From positions 1,301,949-1,365,948 of the forward strand of contig NZ_JARKMX010000008.1 in assembly GCF_029360705.1 (NCBI RefSeq): DNA of 64,000 bases. Direction: 5' to 3'. Each line of letters opens with the position of its first letter. Position 1 is the stretch's first letter. A program made the translations under genes and the position numbers. Source of the DNA: Paraflavitalea pollutisoli (lineage in GTDB: Bacteria; Bacteroidota; Bacteroidia; Chitinophagales; Chitinophagaceae). This document shows positions 43,647 to 52,657 of this stretch, one piece after another. The notes under the pieces are model-generated. The model was not told the origin of the DNA and did no database searches. It worked only from the letters and a program-made list of their open reading frames with translations.

Positions 43647-44168
43647 TTACCAGCGCTTTCTTTCCCGCAGGGAAGTAATGTGCGCCACATGGTGTTTGCC
43701 ATGCCAGGCATAACTGCCCAACAGGTACCAGAGACTCATTTCTTTTTGCGAACCCGGATGGTACACCGTACGCTTCCATGCTTCGTTCGAGATATCACGG
43801 ATGGCAGCATGCCAGCGCGTATGCAGCGCATACAACAAAGTGATCGATATATTGATGGGCACTACTTCCACATCCCGCAGTTCGGCCCATTTCACTTCAT
43901 CGTAGGGCTTGATAGTGGGATTGTCTTCCGTAAGCCCCAGTTTGAAACGGGCATACGCATTCATATGACTGTCCGGCACATGGTGTACCACCTGCTTGAT
44001 CGTCCACCCTCCATCCCGATAGGGCGTTTCCAATTGCTTTTCATCGAGGTTTTCGATGGCCTGCTCGATCAGGCCGGGTAGAAACTGAATATCCTGCAAC
44101 CACTCCCTTTTCTGTCTGTCGGAAAAAGGTTGCGGTTCATATTGACCAATGGGATAGCGTAGATCCAT
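43647..44168 (-). CDS. YfiT-type DinB-superfamily protein (putative bacillithiol/thiol transferase)
   Basis: 173 residues forming a DinB four-helix bundle. The family signature is visible: WTIKQVVHHVPDSHMNAY (histidine ligand) and YAWHGKHHVAHI (two further histidines), the three-His site that binds a divalent metal in YfiT. YfiT/BstA-type proteins transfer bacillithiol or a similar thiol to electrophiles. The match to YfiT is good, but whether this organism makes bacillithiol is not visible here. Cytoplasmic. It lies 52 bp downstream of the ABC ATPase gene. Confidence 0.85.
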   Translation of the reverse strand: MDLRYPIGQYEPQPFSDRQKREWLQDIQFLPGLIEQAIENLDEKQLETPYRDGGWTIKQVVHHVPDSHMNAYARFKLGLTEDNPTIKPYDEVKWAELRDVEVVPINISITLLYALHTRWHAAIRDISNEAWKRTVYHPGSQKEMSLWYLLGSYAWHGKHHVAHITSLRERKRW

Positions 44169-44220
44169 ATAGGCGGCGTTTTAAATAGTAATGATGATGG
44201 TGGCTGTCGGGGCGATACAC

Positions 44221-44982
44221 CTACCCTTCCCGCAGTTTGTGGCCGGTGAGGTTGATGAACACGTCTTCCAGGTTGGCTTTTTTTACTTCTTTGGGACGTT
44301 CAAAACCGGTCGCCACCAGGTCATCGATCAGTTTGTCGGGTGTATCGAGGGCAATGATCTTGCCCGAATCGATGATGGCGATGCGGTCGCAGAGGATCTC
44401 TGCTTCATCCATATAATGGGTGGTGATGATCACGGTAGTACCCTGCTGGCGGATATGCAGGATGAGGTCCCACAGGTTGCGACGGGCCTGCGGGTCGAGG
44501 CCGGTCGTAGGTTCATCCAGAAAGATGATGCGGGGCTGGTTGATGAGGGTCGTAGCAATGGAGAACCGCTGTTTTTGCCCACCGCTCAGCTCTTTGTATT
44601 TGTTCTTGGCTTTGTCTTCGAGGTTCACGCTTTTGAGCAGTTCACGGGCATCGACGGTACGGTTGTACAGACCAGCAAACAGATCGATCAGCTCCATCAG
44701 GTTGAGGCCCGGATAGAAGCCCGAAGTCTGCAGCTGCACCCCGATGATCTTTTTGATCTCGTTGGGTTGCCGGTCCAGGTCCAGCCCGTCGACGGTGATC
44801 TGGCCGGCCGTTTTGTCCCGGAGGGTTTCGATGATCTCGAGGGTCGTGGATTTGCCGGCACCGTTGGGACCTAGCAAACCAAATATCTCACCTTCCAGTA
44901 CGTCGAAGCTAATGCCTTTCACCGCTTCGAATTGGCCATAATGCTTTACCAGGTTGTTAACCGAGATGATCACCTTACTCAT
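44221..44982 (-). CDS. ABC transporter ATP-binding protein, ABC-2 export type
   Basis: 253 residues from the ATG at 44982; the frame is open to 45054 but the alignment starts at MSKVIISVNNLVKHYG. Walker A is GPNGAGKST, the signature LSGGQKQR, Walker B IIFLDEPTTGLD, and the switch His is in TTHYMDEAE. The C-terminal region (KKANLEDVFINLTG) is typical for CcmA/NatA-like exporters. It should energise an ABC-2 permease, but none is adjacent: the next gene downstream encodes YfiT. Confidence 0.93.
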   Translation of the reverse strand: MSKVIISVNNLVKHYGQFEAVKGISFDVLEGEIFGLLGPNGAGKSTTLEIIETLRDKTAGQITVDGLDLDRQPNEIKKIIGVQLQTSGFYPGLNLMELIDLFAGLYNRTVDARELLKSVNLEDKAKNKYKELSGGQKQRFSIATTLINQPRIIFLDEPTTGLDPQARRNLWDLILHIRQQGTTVIITTHYMDEAEILCDRIAIIDSGKIIALDTPDKLIDDLVATGFERPKEVKKANLEDVFINLTGHKLREG

Positions 44983-45145
44983 GTGTGGTCGCGATTTGGG
45001 GCACAAGGTAAGGAAAATGAATAAAGAGGGTGATAACACCCATTTTACTATCAACAGAAAACCTGACTTTTAAAGGATAGCAACCCCACAGCAGCCTCTC
45101 CACGCAAAGATAGATGCCATATTCCCACACCACTAATCAAAACCA

Positions 45146-47665
45146 ATGAGTTGCGAAAACCTTAAACAGCAAGCCACCGCCAGCAATTTCAAGCCTGCAC
45201 TGGAAGTTGTACTTCCTGCCGATTCCTCCTACGATGCGTCGCGCGCCATCTGCAATGCCCGTTTCGACCTGAAGCCATGCGCGATTGCTTTTTGCCAAAC
45301 CGAAGAACATATTGCATTTTGTCTACGCTATGCCGCCAGCAATGGCGTAGCCATACGCATCCGGTCGGGAGGCCACCACCACGAAGGCATGAGCTCCGCC
45401 AACGATGCAATGGTCATCGACGTATCGAAGATGAATGGACCGATCCGGTTCCTACCCGATCATACCGCCTGGATACCCGCGGGCAAACAGTTGGGAGATG
45501 ACAGGATGCCGGGTACGGTATACCAGGAAGTAACTGCCGCCGGACTTATATTTCCCGGTGGCACCTGCGAGTCGGTACACATCGGCGGGCTGTTGCCGGG
45601 GGGCGGCTGGGGATTCTCCAGCAGAATGTATGGACTCACTTGCGATTGCCTGGTAGAAGCCATCGTCGTATTGCCCAACGGGCAAACGGTATCCGCCACT
45701 GCCCATAACGAATACAGTGATTTATTCTGGGCGCTGCAGGGAGGCGGAGGCGGCAATTTTGGCGTAGTATCCCAATACCGGGTACAGCTGTATCCGATCA
45801 CGACAACAACCTGGCAATTTATCCTGGCCTGGTCGCCCGGCAATATGAAGCCGGCGGTGGACCGTTGGCTGGCCTTGTTTACTGGCCGGCTGTCCGACCT
45901 GGATGCAAGATTTTACACCGATGCTGCGAAAACCAGGCTGATACCCAGCATCACCTGCAGCATGCGCCTCAATGTAGTGGCCGACATCAACGACCCCAAA
46001 GCAGAGACCGCTGTCATGGCCAGTGTATTGTACGGAACAGAAAACGATGTGAACGACTTCCTGAGCGGTTTCCTCACACCAGCCATTACACCGGTAAGAC
46101 AATTCATCGAAAACCTGTCGACCAAACAGACCAGCGATCCTGCCATCACCTGTGGCGGGCAAAAACGCCCCCACAAGATATCTTCCTGCTTTCCCATCGA
46201 CACCGGCAACTGGGATCGCTTAAGTGATCAACTGACCGACTATATACTGAACCGTTCCGTCTTTGTCGCCGGTGTAAGCAAGTACATCAACCTGCAAAGC
46301 ATGGGCGGCAAGATCAGTGAGATTGGCTCCAACGACACCGCATTCCCCTATCGCGACAAACCCTTCCTGATGCAAATGCAGGTCTGGTGGGATTCACTTG
46401 ACCCCGCTATCAGCAACCCCGCCATACAATGGGTCGCCGATTTCAGGGATCACCTGGCCCTCACCGATCAGCAAACGCTCATCCCCCTGATAGAAGGCGC
46501 CTTTCTCAACTTCCCCGACAAAGACATGGACAGGGGGGCCGATATCAAAACCATCGCCGGCAGGTTGCAATGGTTGAAACACTATTATGCAGACAACCTG
46601 AATAGGCTGCAAACGATCAAAACCAAATACGACCCTGCCAATCTCCTTCAATTCGAAATGGGCATTCCCCTTTATGGCCTTACCTCATTCGCCGCAATCG
46701 TGTGCAACGATACAAATAACAGGCAGCAGCAGGTGTTTATGACCAACCAGGCAGGAGCGATGATGAAAATCACCTGCACCAACGGACAATGGGACAGCCA
46801 CCCCACACCAATCCCCCTATCGGATAAGATCCCAGCCACCAAACAACTCATAGCGGCCTCCTCCAGAGAGTCGAACAGCCGTCACCAAAAAATGCTATTG
46901 CTCGATACGACCGGTAAAGTATGGGAGGTGGCCTGGAATGAACAATCCTCTGCACCCAAACTAACATCACTCGTCGACTACTTTCTGCAGCATGCCAAAT
47001 CACCCATCCGCTGGATGTCTTGTCAGGTTGACGATGCCAGTGAAACGGACCGGATGACATCCATCGTTACCAGCAACAATACCCTGGTCGTCATTTCGGA
47101 AATGAATGGCCAATGGATCGGGGGGAACGGCAATGAGTGGGTCAATATACCCAACGAGTATACCGAAATGGCCCAATGCTCCACCAGGTATCGCGACGCT
47201 TTGCACGCATTCGTGTTGGAGGCCGGTGGTACAATATGGTATCGCTATTCGAAAGTCGTGGAATACAGCAATAACGAAAAGATGTACACAAAGGCATTGG
47301 ACGCTTTGCATGCCCATTTTCCTAACCTGCCGGTTACCGGCGCAAAACATATTGCCTGCGCTACAGACAGCTCTGCAGTAGCGCGTATCGTCATCGTGGA
47401 TACTAGCACACAGGCAGACCTGTGGTACATGGAACAGCCGCCCAATGGCAACTGGAACTACAACCCGGTCAATATACAGTCCGAGATCATAAAGGGCACC
47501 CCTGCCTGGCAACGCGTGGTAGAGTTTACCGGAATATCGGTGATACTGGATACACGATACAATGAATTGCATGTATATGCCCAGACGATCGGAGGCCTCC
47601 TCTACCACACGTTACGGTCGTCCAGCGGCAACTGGGCTGCCATGGACCTGGTGCCCACGGAATGA
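45146..47665 (+). CDS. Berberine-bridge-type FAD oxidoreductase with C-terminal propeller-like extension
   Basis: 839 residues, no signal peptide. Residues ~40-210 form the FAD-binding PCMH domain: RSGGHHHEG with His77, the site of 8-alpha-histidyl FAD in berberine-bridge enzymes (BBE), and GGTCESVHIGG with Cys141, the site of the second, 6-S-cysteinyl link. Both are present, so bicovalent FAD is expected. A BBE C-terminal block (YYADNLNRLQTIKTKYDPANLLQ) ends near 505. The last ~330 residues form a separate beta-rich region (SFAAIVCNDTNNRQQQVFMTN, WYMEQPPNGNWNY, LLYHTLRSSSGNW) resembling a lectin-like propeller. Typical BBEs have ~450-550 residues. The substrate is unknown; oligosaccharide oxidases belong to this family. 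Confidence 0.87.
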   Translation: MSCENLKQQATASNFKPALEVVLPADSSYDASRAICNARFDLKPCAIAFCQTEEHIAFCLRYAASNGVAIRIRSGGHHHEGMSSANDAMVIDVSKMNGPIRFLPDHTAWIPAGKQLGDDRMPGTVYQEVTAAGLIFPGGTCESVHIGGLLPGGGWGFSSRMYGLTCDCLVEAIVVLPNGQTVSATAHNEYSDLFWALQGGGGGNFGVVSQYRVQLYPITTTTWQFILAWSPGNMKPAVDRWLALFTGRLSDLDARFYTDAAKTRLIPSITCSMRLNVVADINDPKAETAVMASVLYGTENDVNDFLSGFLTPAITPVRQFIENLSTKQTSDPAITCGGQKRPHKISSCFPIDTGNWDRLSDQLTDYILNRSVFVAGVSKYINLQSMGGKISEIGSNDTAFPYRDKPFLMQMQVWWDSLDPAISNPAIQWVADFRDHLALTDQQTLIPLIEGAFLNFPDKDMDRGADIKTIAGRLQWLKHYYADNLNRLQTIKTKYDPANLLQFEMGIPLYGLTSFAAIVCNDTNNRQQQVFMTNQAGAMMKITCTNGQWDSHPTPIPLSDKIPATKQLIAASSRESNSRHQKMLLLDTTGKVWEVAWNEQSSAPKLTSLVDYFLQHAKSPIRWMSCQVDDASETDRMTSIVTSNNTLVVISEMNGQWIGGNGNEWVNIPNEYTEMAQCSTRYRDALHAFVLEAGGTIWYRYSKVVEYSNNEKMYTKALDALHAHFPNLPVTGAKHIACATDSSAVARIVIVDTSTQADLWYMEQPPNGNWNYNPVNIQSEIIKGTPAWQRVVEFTGISVILDTRYNELHVYAQTIGGLLYHTLRSSSGNWAAMDLVPTE

Positions 47666-47781
47666 CAGCACCCAATGAACGCACAGACGATTACCACTGA
47701 TACAGCCAGGATTAGGCGGCTGCTGCATAAATCCGGGCAAAATCGGACCGCATGGTGCTGGGGCCTGTCTTGAATATTCGA

Positions 47782-47789
47782 TAGTTTTA
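47782..47789 (+). promoter_or_regulatory. Variant -7 box of the lipase gene
   Basis: TAGTTTTA fits TAnnTTTA. It ends 17 nt before the ATG at 47807 but only 5 nt before the ATG at 47795, favouring the inner start. Confidence 0.35.
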
Positions 47790-47806
47790 TGTAAATGCTC
47801 GTCCTT

Positions 47807-48940
47807 ATGCTGCGATCCCTTACTCTTTGCACCCTGGTCATTCGCCGTGCCCTATTGCTGGCTACACTGCTGCTCCTGTCGGGCCTGATTTCCCGGGTTT
47901 GTGCTCAATCCTACCTCAAGCCCGGCTTTGACAAGCGCGAATACCTCGACATGCTGCGCATAGCAGGCCATATTACGGATTCCGCCCTGGCGAAGGAGAT
48001 GTCCGCTGCCCCCTTGGAATACAAGTCTGTTTACAAATCGCCCGAGGTTGGACTGATGAACCAGTGGCAGCTCTGGATCCGCCAGGACAAAAAAGTAGGC
48101 GTGATCAGTTTGCGGGGCACCGTCGCCGCCACCGCCAGCTGGCTTGAGAACTTCTATGCCGCCACCGTACCAGCCACCGGCTCCCTGCAGATCAACGACA
48201 GCACGACCTTTACGTACAAGCTGGCAGAAAGCCCCGCCGCTACCGTGCACGTAGGCTGGCTCGTCGGCCTGGCCCATATGGCACCCGATATTGCCAGTCA
48301 TATCAAAACCTGGTACCAGCAAGGCATCAAAGAATTCATTGTGGTAGGACATAGCCAGGGAGGCGCCCTGACCATCCTGACACGCTCCTGGCTGCATTAC
48401 CAAACCCAAAGCGGTGCCTTGCCCAAGGATATCGTCTATAAAACCTACAGCAGTGCCGCACCCAAACCAGGCAATATGCCCTACGTGTATGACTATGATT
48501 TTATCACGCGCGTCGGCTGGAGCTTTACAGTTGTCAACGCGCTGGATTGGGTACCCGAAACGCCGTTCAGCCTGCAGTCGCTGGATGATTTCAACGAAGT
48601 CAATCCCTTTGTCAATGTAAGCGCATCATTGAAACAACTGCCCTGGATAGCACGTACCTACCTCAACCACTCCTTCAATTCCATGAGACGCACGGCCAGG
48701 CGTTCGCAAAAGAAGTTCCAGAAATACCTCGGCAAAATGGTGTACAAGCAGGTACGCAAAACACTGCCCCAGCTGAAGCAGCCCGCCTACGCCCCTGGCA
48801 GCAATTTCATGAGAGCCGGCACCCCCATCATCCTGATGCCCGATGAGGCCTACCACAAAGCGCATGTCTTTGATGGGAAAAATGTATTTCTCCACCACAT
48901 GCCATTGTCTTATTATCAACTGGTGACGCGGCAATACTAA
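47807..48940 (+). CDS. Exported lipase-like protein (class 3 lipase fold)
   Basis: 377 residues from the ATG at 47807 (an ATG at 47795 is possible). A signal peptide (TLLLLSGLISRVCAQ) precedes an alpha/beta hydrolase core: VGVISLRGTV strand, GWLVGLAHMAP, and the nucleophile elbow IVVGHSQGGAL with Ser183 (Ser187 from the longer start). KTYSSAAPKPGNMPYVYDY resembles the class 3 lipase region carrying the acid. A basic stretch (RRTARRSQKKFQK) lies downstream. It is probably a periplasmic or outer-membrane esterase or lipase. Confidence 0.82.
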   Translation: MLRSLTLCTLVIRRALLLATLLLLSGLISRVCAQSYLKPGFDKREYLDMLRIAGHITDSALAKEMSAAPLEYKSVYKSPEVGLMNQWQLWIRQDKKVGVISLRGTVAATASWLENFYAATVPATGSLQINDSTTFTYKLAESPAATVHVGWLVGLAHMAPDIASHIKTWYQQGIKEFIVVGHSQGGALTILTRSWLHYQTQSGALPKDIVYKTYSSAAPKPGNMPYVYDYDFITRVGWSFTVVNALDWVPETPFSLQSLDDFNEVNPFVNVSASLKQLPWIARTYLNHSFNSMRRTARRSQKKFQKYLGKMVYKQVRKTLPQLKQPAYAPGSNFMRAGTPIILMPDEAYHKAHVFDGKNVFLHHMPLSYYQLVTRQY

Positions 48941-48960
48941 GGAAGGCGCAGGAAAATGCA

Positions 48961-48986
48961 ATCGCCCACGGGCGGCCGCGGGCGAT
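48961..48986. terminator. Hairpin between convergent genes
   Basis: ATCGCCC (48961-48967) pairs with GGGCGAT (48980-48986). It lies between the lipase gene and the convergent 208-residue protein gene and may end both, though no T-run follows. Confidence 0.4.
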
Positions 48987-49010
48987 CACAGGTATCAATA
49001 AACTATTTGA

Positions 49011-49637
49011 TCAGAAAGCCGTAAAGCCATCCGGCACCTGGTCCAGTTCTTTCCAGACCGGGCTACCGGGAGCCGCCGGTGACACCTCGATGATCACGGC
49101 CGTTTTACCCGATTTGCCGGCATCCTTTACGTGGATGATGGCATGGAGCGTCATGGGCTTTTTAATCATGTAGTCGAGCATGGCAATGGTGCCCGAAAAA
49201 GTGGCTTTATCATGCTGAGCCGTCTTGGCGGGTTTGATCGCCACGACGGTCCCCACTACTTTGGAAGCCGGTATGCTCCTGCTTTTGATGTTGCGCCCTA
49301 CCAGTCCATCGTAATATGCGGAGAGGTTGGTGGTGAGGGCCTGAGTGGTAATCGCCGGCGCCCCATCGAGCCACCACAGGTACACATAACTCCAATAACC
49401 TTTGCTGGTACTATCGCCCCAGCCAGGATGGAAGCGGATCTCCTCAAACCCTTTGTAAGTAAATAAGGGAGCAAAATCAGGTGGCAACGGAAACTCTTCG
49501 GTAGTATAGCCTGCCGGCGTGGGCAGCTTGAACCCGGTGGCTTTTCCCTGTGCATCGGCGGTGCCAGGTAATAACAATACAAAGGAAAATAGTGCGCCTA
49601 AGACGACGAACAACGGTCGAAAGGATTGCTGGTTCAT
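49011..49637 (-). CDS. Hypothetical exported protein
   Basis: 208 residues. A signal peptide (1-30, VLGALFSFVLLLPGTADAQG) precedes a mature part with no named domain. It has several aromatic-rich strands (SKGYWSYVYLWWLDG) and a C-terminal region, MTLHAIIHVKDAGKSGKTAVIIEVSPAAPGS, suggestive of a beta-sandwich. Probably periplasmic. No catalytic motif is recognised. Confidence 0.65.
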   Translation of the reverse strand: MNQQSFRPLFVVLGALFSFVLLLPGTADAQGKATGFKLPTPAGYTTEEFPLPPDFAPLFTYKGFEEIRFHPGWGDSTSKGYWSYVYLWWLDGAPAITTQALTTNLSAYYDGLVGRNIKSRSIPASKVVGTVVAIKPAKTAQHDKATFSGTIAMLDYMIKKPMTLHAIIHVKDAGKSGKTAVIIEVSPAAPGSPVWKELDQVPDGFTAF

Positions 49638-49775
49638 AGTGCGATTGTTGGAGGTGGTTTATTGAACGGGCACCAAAATACATGCCCAGTGTTAATCGCA
49701 TATGATTCAGTTCGTTAAAAATTCCATAAACGATCCTACTGTTCGTTTTCGGACTGGCACGTGTTCGTTTATTGC

Positions 49776-50567
49776 CTAGTTCGCAATCATGACAGGTTCG
49801 CCCGACCGCAGGAAGATGGTCCGGGGCGCGATGAACGGGTTGTTGTGGATGGCACGGTGCAGGGTGGATTCCTTTTCCTTGAAGTGCGTCCAACCCCTGA
49901 CGTGTATGGGCAGGATCTTGCGCGGTTCAAGCACTTTGATGGAACGCAGGAGGTGATCGCTGTTCATCGTATAAATACCCGCCCCGGTAAGGTAACGGAA
50001 CTGTACACCGCCGGCGTGCAGGATGGCAATATCGATGGTATAGCGCTGCGCCACCTCTTCAATACCCTTGAAGTAAACGGTATCCCCAGAAATATAGATC
50101 ACACCGTTTTCCTGGCCGTCGTATTCGATCACGAAACCGATAACAGGACCGGATATAAATGCCGGTATCCACCAGGGATGGTGTTGCGCCGGCGTAGCCG
50201 TAATGCGCAGGCCTTTGACCTTGGGTGTATCGATGGCAATGGTTTGCCAGTTGGCCAACCCGGTCACGCGTGGCAAGTCCCGGGCGGCCTTTGTTGTCGA
50301 CAGGATCGGCGCAGTCGTGGTATCGAGAAAAGCCTTCCCGTTGGTATCCAAGTTGTCTTTGTGCTGGTGATGGCTGAGCAGTACCAGGTCGATGTTACTG
50401 AGGGCGCCGGGCGGCAGGGCTGGATCATCTGTTTTACGCGACACGGCGCCATAGCCGTGGTAATAGGTGTTGCCTGCCAGGTCGAGCGTGGGGTCGGTCA
50501 TGATGGTAAACCCATTGATATCGATCAGGATACAGGCGGTATCGATGTGCGTAATAGAAACATTCAT
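49776..50567 (-). CDS. Metallo-beta-lactamase-fold hydrolase, UlaG-like
   Basis: 263 residues from the ATG at 50567; the longer open frame is non-coding, and a -7-like box lies 27 nt before this start. The MBL motif is SHHQHKDNLD (residues 65-74), an HxHxD zinc motif in which the usual last His is replaced by Asn, as in UlaG/L-ascorbate-6-P lactonase relatives. Other elements are TPAQHHPWW (third-strand His), YISGDTVYF (the metal-bridging Asp) and ILPIHVRGWTHF. No signal peptide. The reaction is hydrolysis of an unknown ester or lactone. Confidence 0.85.
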   Translation of the reverse strand: MNVSITHIDTACILIDINGFTIMTDPTLDLAGNTYYHGYGAVSRKTDDPALPPGALSNIDLVLLSHHQHKDNLDTNGKAFLDTTTAPILSTTKAARDLPRVTGLANWQTIAIDTPKVKGLRITATPAQHHPWWIPAFISGPVIGFVIEYDGQENGVIYISGDTVYFKGIEEVAQRYTIDIAILHAGGVQFRYLTGAGIYTMNSDHLLRSIKVLEPRKILPIHVRGWTHFKEKESTLHRAIHNNPFIAPRTIFLRSGEPVMIAN

Positions 50568-50593
50568 GTAGGAAGGTTGTTGGCGGTTGCTGC

Positions 50594-50601
50594 TAAAGGT
50601 A
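50594..50601 (-). promoter_or_regulatory. Variant -7 box of the MBL-fold hydrolase gene
   Basis: TACCTTTA on the minus strand fits TAnnTTTA and lies 27 nt before the ATG at 50567. It supports the shorter start. Confidence 0.4.
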
Positions 50602-50733
50602 GCAGACCCGCTGGTAAGCTTCAATTGATAGATCGGGGGAAAAAATGTATATTCTACGGCGCCTCGCAGTAAAAAAATCCGGCAACCGGATTCCAACCTT
50701 TCGACGATTGCCTCCTCTTATACAAAACCCATC

Positions 50734-51897
50734 ATGCCCATGACCATTTTTCAGGCACCGTACTTCCTGTTGAGAACATGGTTGATCAGCCTTGGACTAC
50801 TCGCGTCCTATTGCACCCAGGCACAGGACATCACCAACCCACAACAACTCATAACACAGGTACTACAACAACAAAGCCAATTGAACCGGCTGGCTTACAC
50901 CGTTCGGATGGTAGACACCTTTGTAGACGGAACGGTGCGCAACCTGAGTGGCTTTTGTGATATTAGCGTGGACCCGGCAGACAAACTATTTGGCTTCTCC
51001 TTCCGCGGGCAGCGAACCGACCTCCCATCTCAATTGGTCTATACCGGCGGAAAGGCATTTTACATCAATACCGACACTAAAACCTACGCTGTTGACATGC
51101 GACCTGGCAAGTTCATTACAGGACATCCGGGTGGCCAGGTATTATTTCCAGAACTGGTGAACCTGGATACCACAGGCCACCACAGCGCCAGCGTGACTAC
51201 CAACGACTCTTGTTATATCCTACGGCTCGACTACCCCGATCTGGAAGCATACGATGTCTCCCAACGATATAAGCTATTCTACATCGACAAAAGAGCCCTG
51301 CTACCAGTGCGGTCTTACTGGCACCAGTCTACCCTGGGCAAGCGCCAGGTGATCACCCGTCAATTACTGTCGATTTCCTTTGGCGAAAACGTGCGTCAAC
51401 CTGATAACCTGGCAAACAAGCAGTTCCTGGAGGGTTACACCTTACAACAACCGAAAGAGGAAAAGCCTGCTTACCTGACTTTGCTGGGCAAGCCAGCACC
51501 AGCCTTTCAACTGACCGGCCTTCATGGTGGTGAAACCTCTTTGGCATCGATGGCCGGCAAAGTGATCTTGCTCGATTTCTGGGCGGTTTGGTGCGCGCCT
51601 TGCATCGAGTCGCTGCCCAAGGTCAATGCCATACAGGAAAAATACAAAAGCAAGGGACTGGAAGTGGTAGGCATACTCACGGATACGTCGCAAACCGAAG
51701 CAGCCCGTCGATTATTAACGATCCGCAAAATTGCCTTCCGGCAATTGATGAGCAATGGTGACATTGAAAAGCAATTCAAAGCGGCTGGCATTCCCCATTA
51801 CGTACTGATCGACCGGAAAGGCACCGTCAGCTACGTACAGGCCGGTTTTATTGAAGTCGCCCTGCAGGAGGCCATCACGAAGGCCCTGGCTGAATAA
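50734..51897 (+). CDS. TlpA-like thioredoxin-domain protein with N-terminal extension
   Basis: 387 residues. A signal peptide (13-30, LRTWLISLGLLASYCTQAQ) precedes a ~220-residue N-terminal beta-rich domain. The C-terminal TlpA/ResA-like thioredoxin domain starts near residue 250 (LGKPAPAFQLTGLHGGE) with the redox motif WCAPC (Cys287, Cys290) and IPHYVLIDRKG. Such proteins reduce disulphides of exported proteins or haem-ligand cysteines in the periplasm. The N-terminal domain may bind the client protein. The gene is divergent from the MBL-fold gene and converges on the next gene with 5 bp between stop codons. Confidence 0.88.
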   Translation: MPMTIFQAPYFLLRTWLISLGLLASYCTQAQDITNPQQLITQVLQQQSQLNRLAYTVRMVDTFVDGTVRNLSGFCDISVDPADKLFGFSFRGQRTDLPSQLVYTGGKAFYINTDTKTYAVDMRPGKFITGHPGGQVLFPELVNLDTTGHHSASVTTNDSCYILRLDYPDLEAYDVSQRYKLFYIDKRALLPVRSYWHQSTLGKRQVITRQLLSISFGENVRQPDNLANKQFLEGYTLQQPKEEKPAYLTLLGKPAPAFQLTGLHGGETSLASMAGKVILLDFWAVWCAPCIESLPKVNAIQEKYKSKGLEVVGILTDTSQTEAARRLLTIRKIAFRQLMSNGDIEKQFKAAGIPHYVLIDRKGTVSYVQAGFIEVALQEAITKALAE

Positions 51898-51902
51898 ATA
51901 GG

Positions 51903-52520
51903 CTATGGCGTGTCATCAGCCGCGCTGCCGTCCCGCATAAACGACCGGATAGATTCACCACCAGACACATCCGGATGCTCCACCTCGTGCCCGAGGTCAA
52001 TAAAAAACTTTTTAAGGTGGTCATAGGTCGCACAATCCGCGTCGATGGATCGCCCATCGGCGATTTGCAGCTGATAACAGGAGAGGCAAACACTCAACAT
52101 GGAAACGACATTTCCATCGACATCGTAAAATACAACGCCATCCCGGTAAATAGGAGCGCACATATAATACGGAATGTCCAGCACCGGTATTTGCAGGGCA
52201 TGCAGCAATTCCGCTGTACGCACATGGTTGCCATTGAACGTATGGGTTCTTTCCGCAGCATAATTAATCCCGCCATGCACATCATAGAGACTGTACAAAG
52301 AGTTCATCAGGGATTCAACCTCCCAGATCCTTTTTTCGTCCTTACTGGTAAAACTGATGCGCCTGATCCGCTTCTGCATGAGTTCCTTGTATTCCGCCTT
52401 GAAGGCTGCCTGCTTTTCAATAGCCGCCAGACTACGCCCTATCGAAAAAGTTTCGATATACGAAAAAGACAATGCGGTAAAATAAGCGGGGGCGGTAATA
52501 GATGGTGGCAGTTCGTACAT
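51903..52520 (-). CDS. Hypothetical cytoplasmic protein
   Basis: 205 residues, no signal peptide, no domain recognised. It has a helical N-terminal half (AAIEKQAAFKAEYKELMQKR) and a C-terminal half with four cysteines (YMCAPIYRD, VCLSCYQLQ, DADCATYDH), whose spacing does not match a standard zinc-finger. FIDLGHEVEHPD and a polar tail end it. Function unknown. Confidence 0.6.
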   Translation of the reverse strand: MYELPPSITAPAYFTALSFSYIETFSIGRSLAAIEKQAAFKAEYKELMQKRIRRISFTSKDEKRIWEVESLMNSLYSLYDVHGGINYAAERTHTFNGNHVRTAELLHALQIPVLDIPYYMCAPIYRDGVVFYDVDGNVVSMLSVCLSCYQLQIADGRSIDADCATYDHLKKFFIDLGHEVEHPDVSGGESIRSFMRDGSAADDTP

Positions 52521-52635
52521 ATCAGCAAGTTAGCAAGCGAACGGGATATATCATAGTCCGCGCACCGCTTGTCCTGAATTTATTAAAAATGCAAGTCGCC
52601 GCTCCCTCCTGTTCGTCAGGCTCGGGCACATTTGT

Positions 52636-52643
52636 TACCTTTA
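52636..52643 (+). promoter_or_regulatory. Variant -7 box of the VOC gene
   Basis: TACCTTTA fits TAnnTTTA and ends 14 nt before the ATG at 52658. Confidence 0.4.
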
Positions 52644-52657
52644 GAAAAAGCGGGTAT

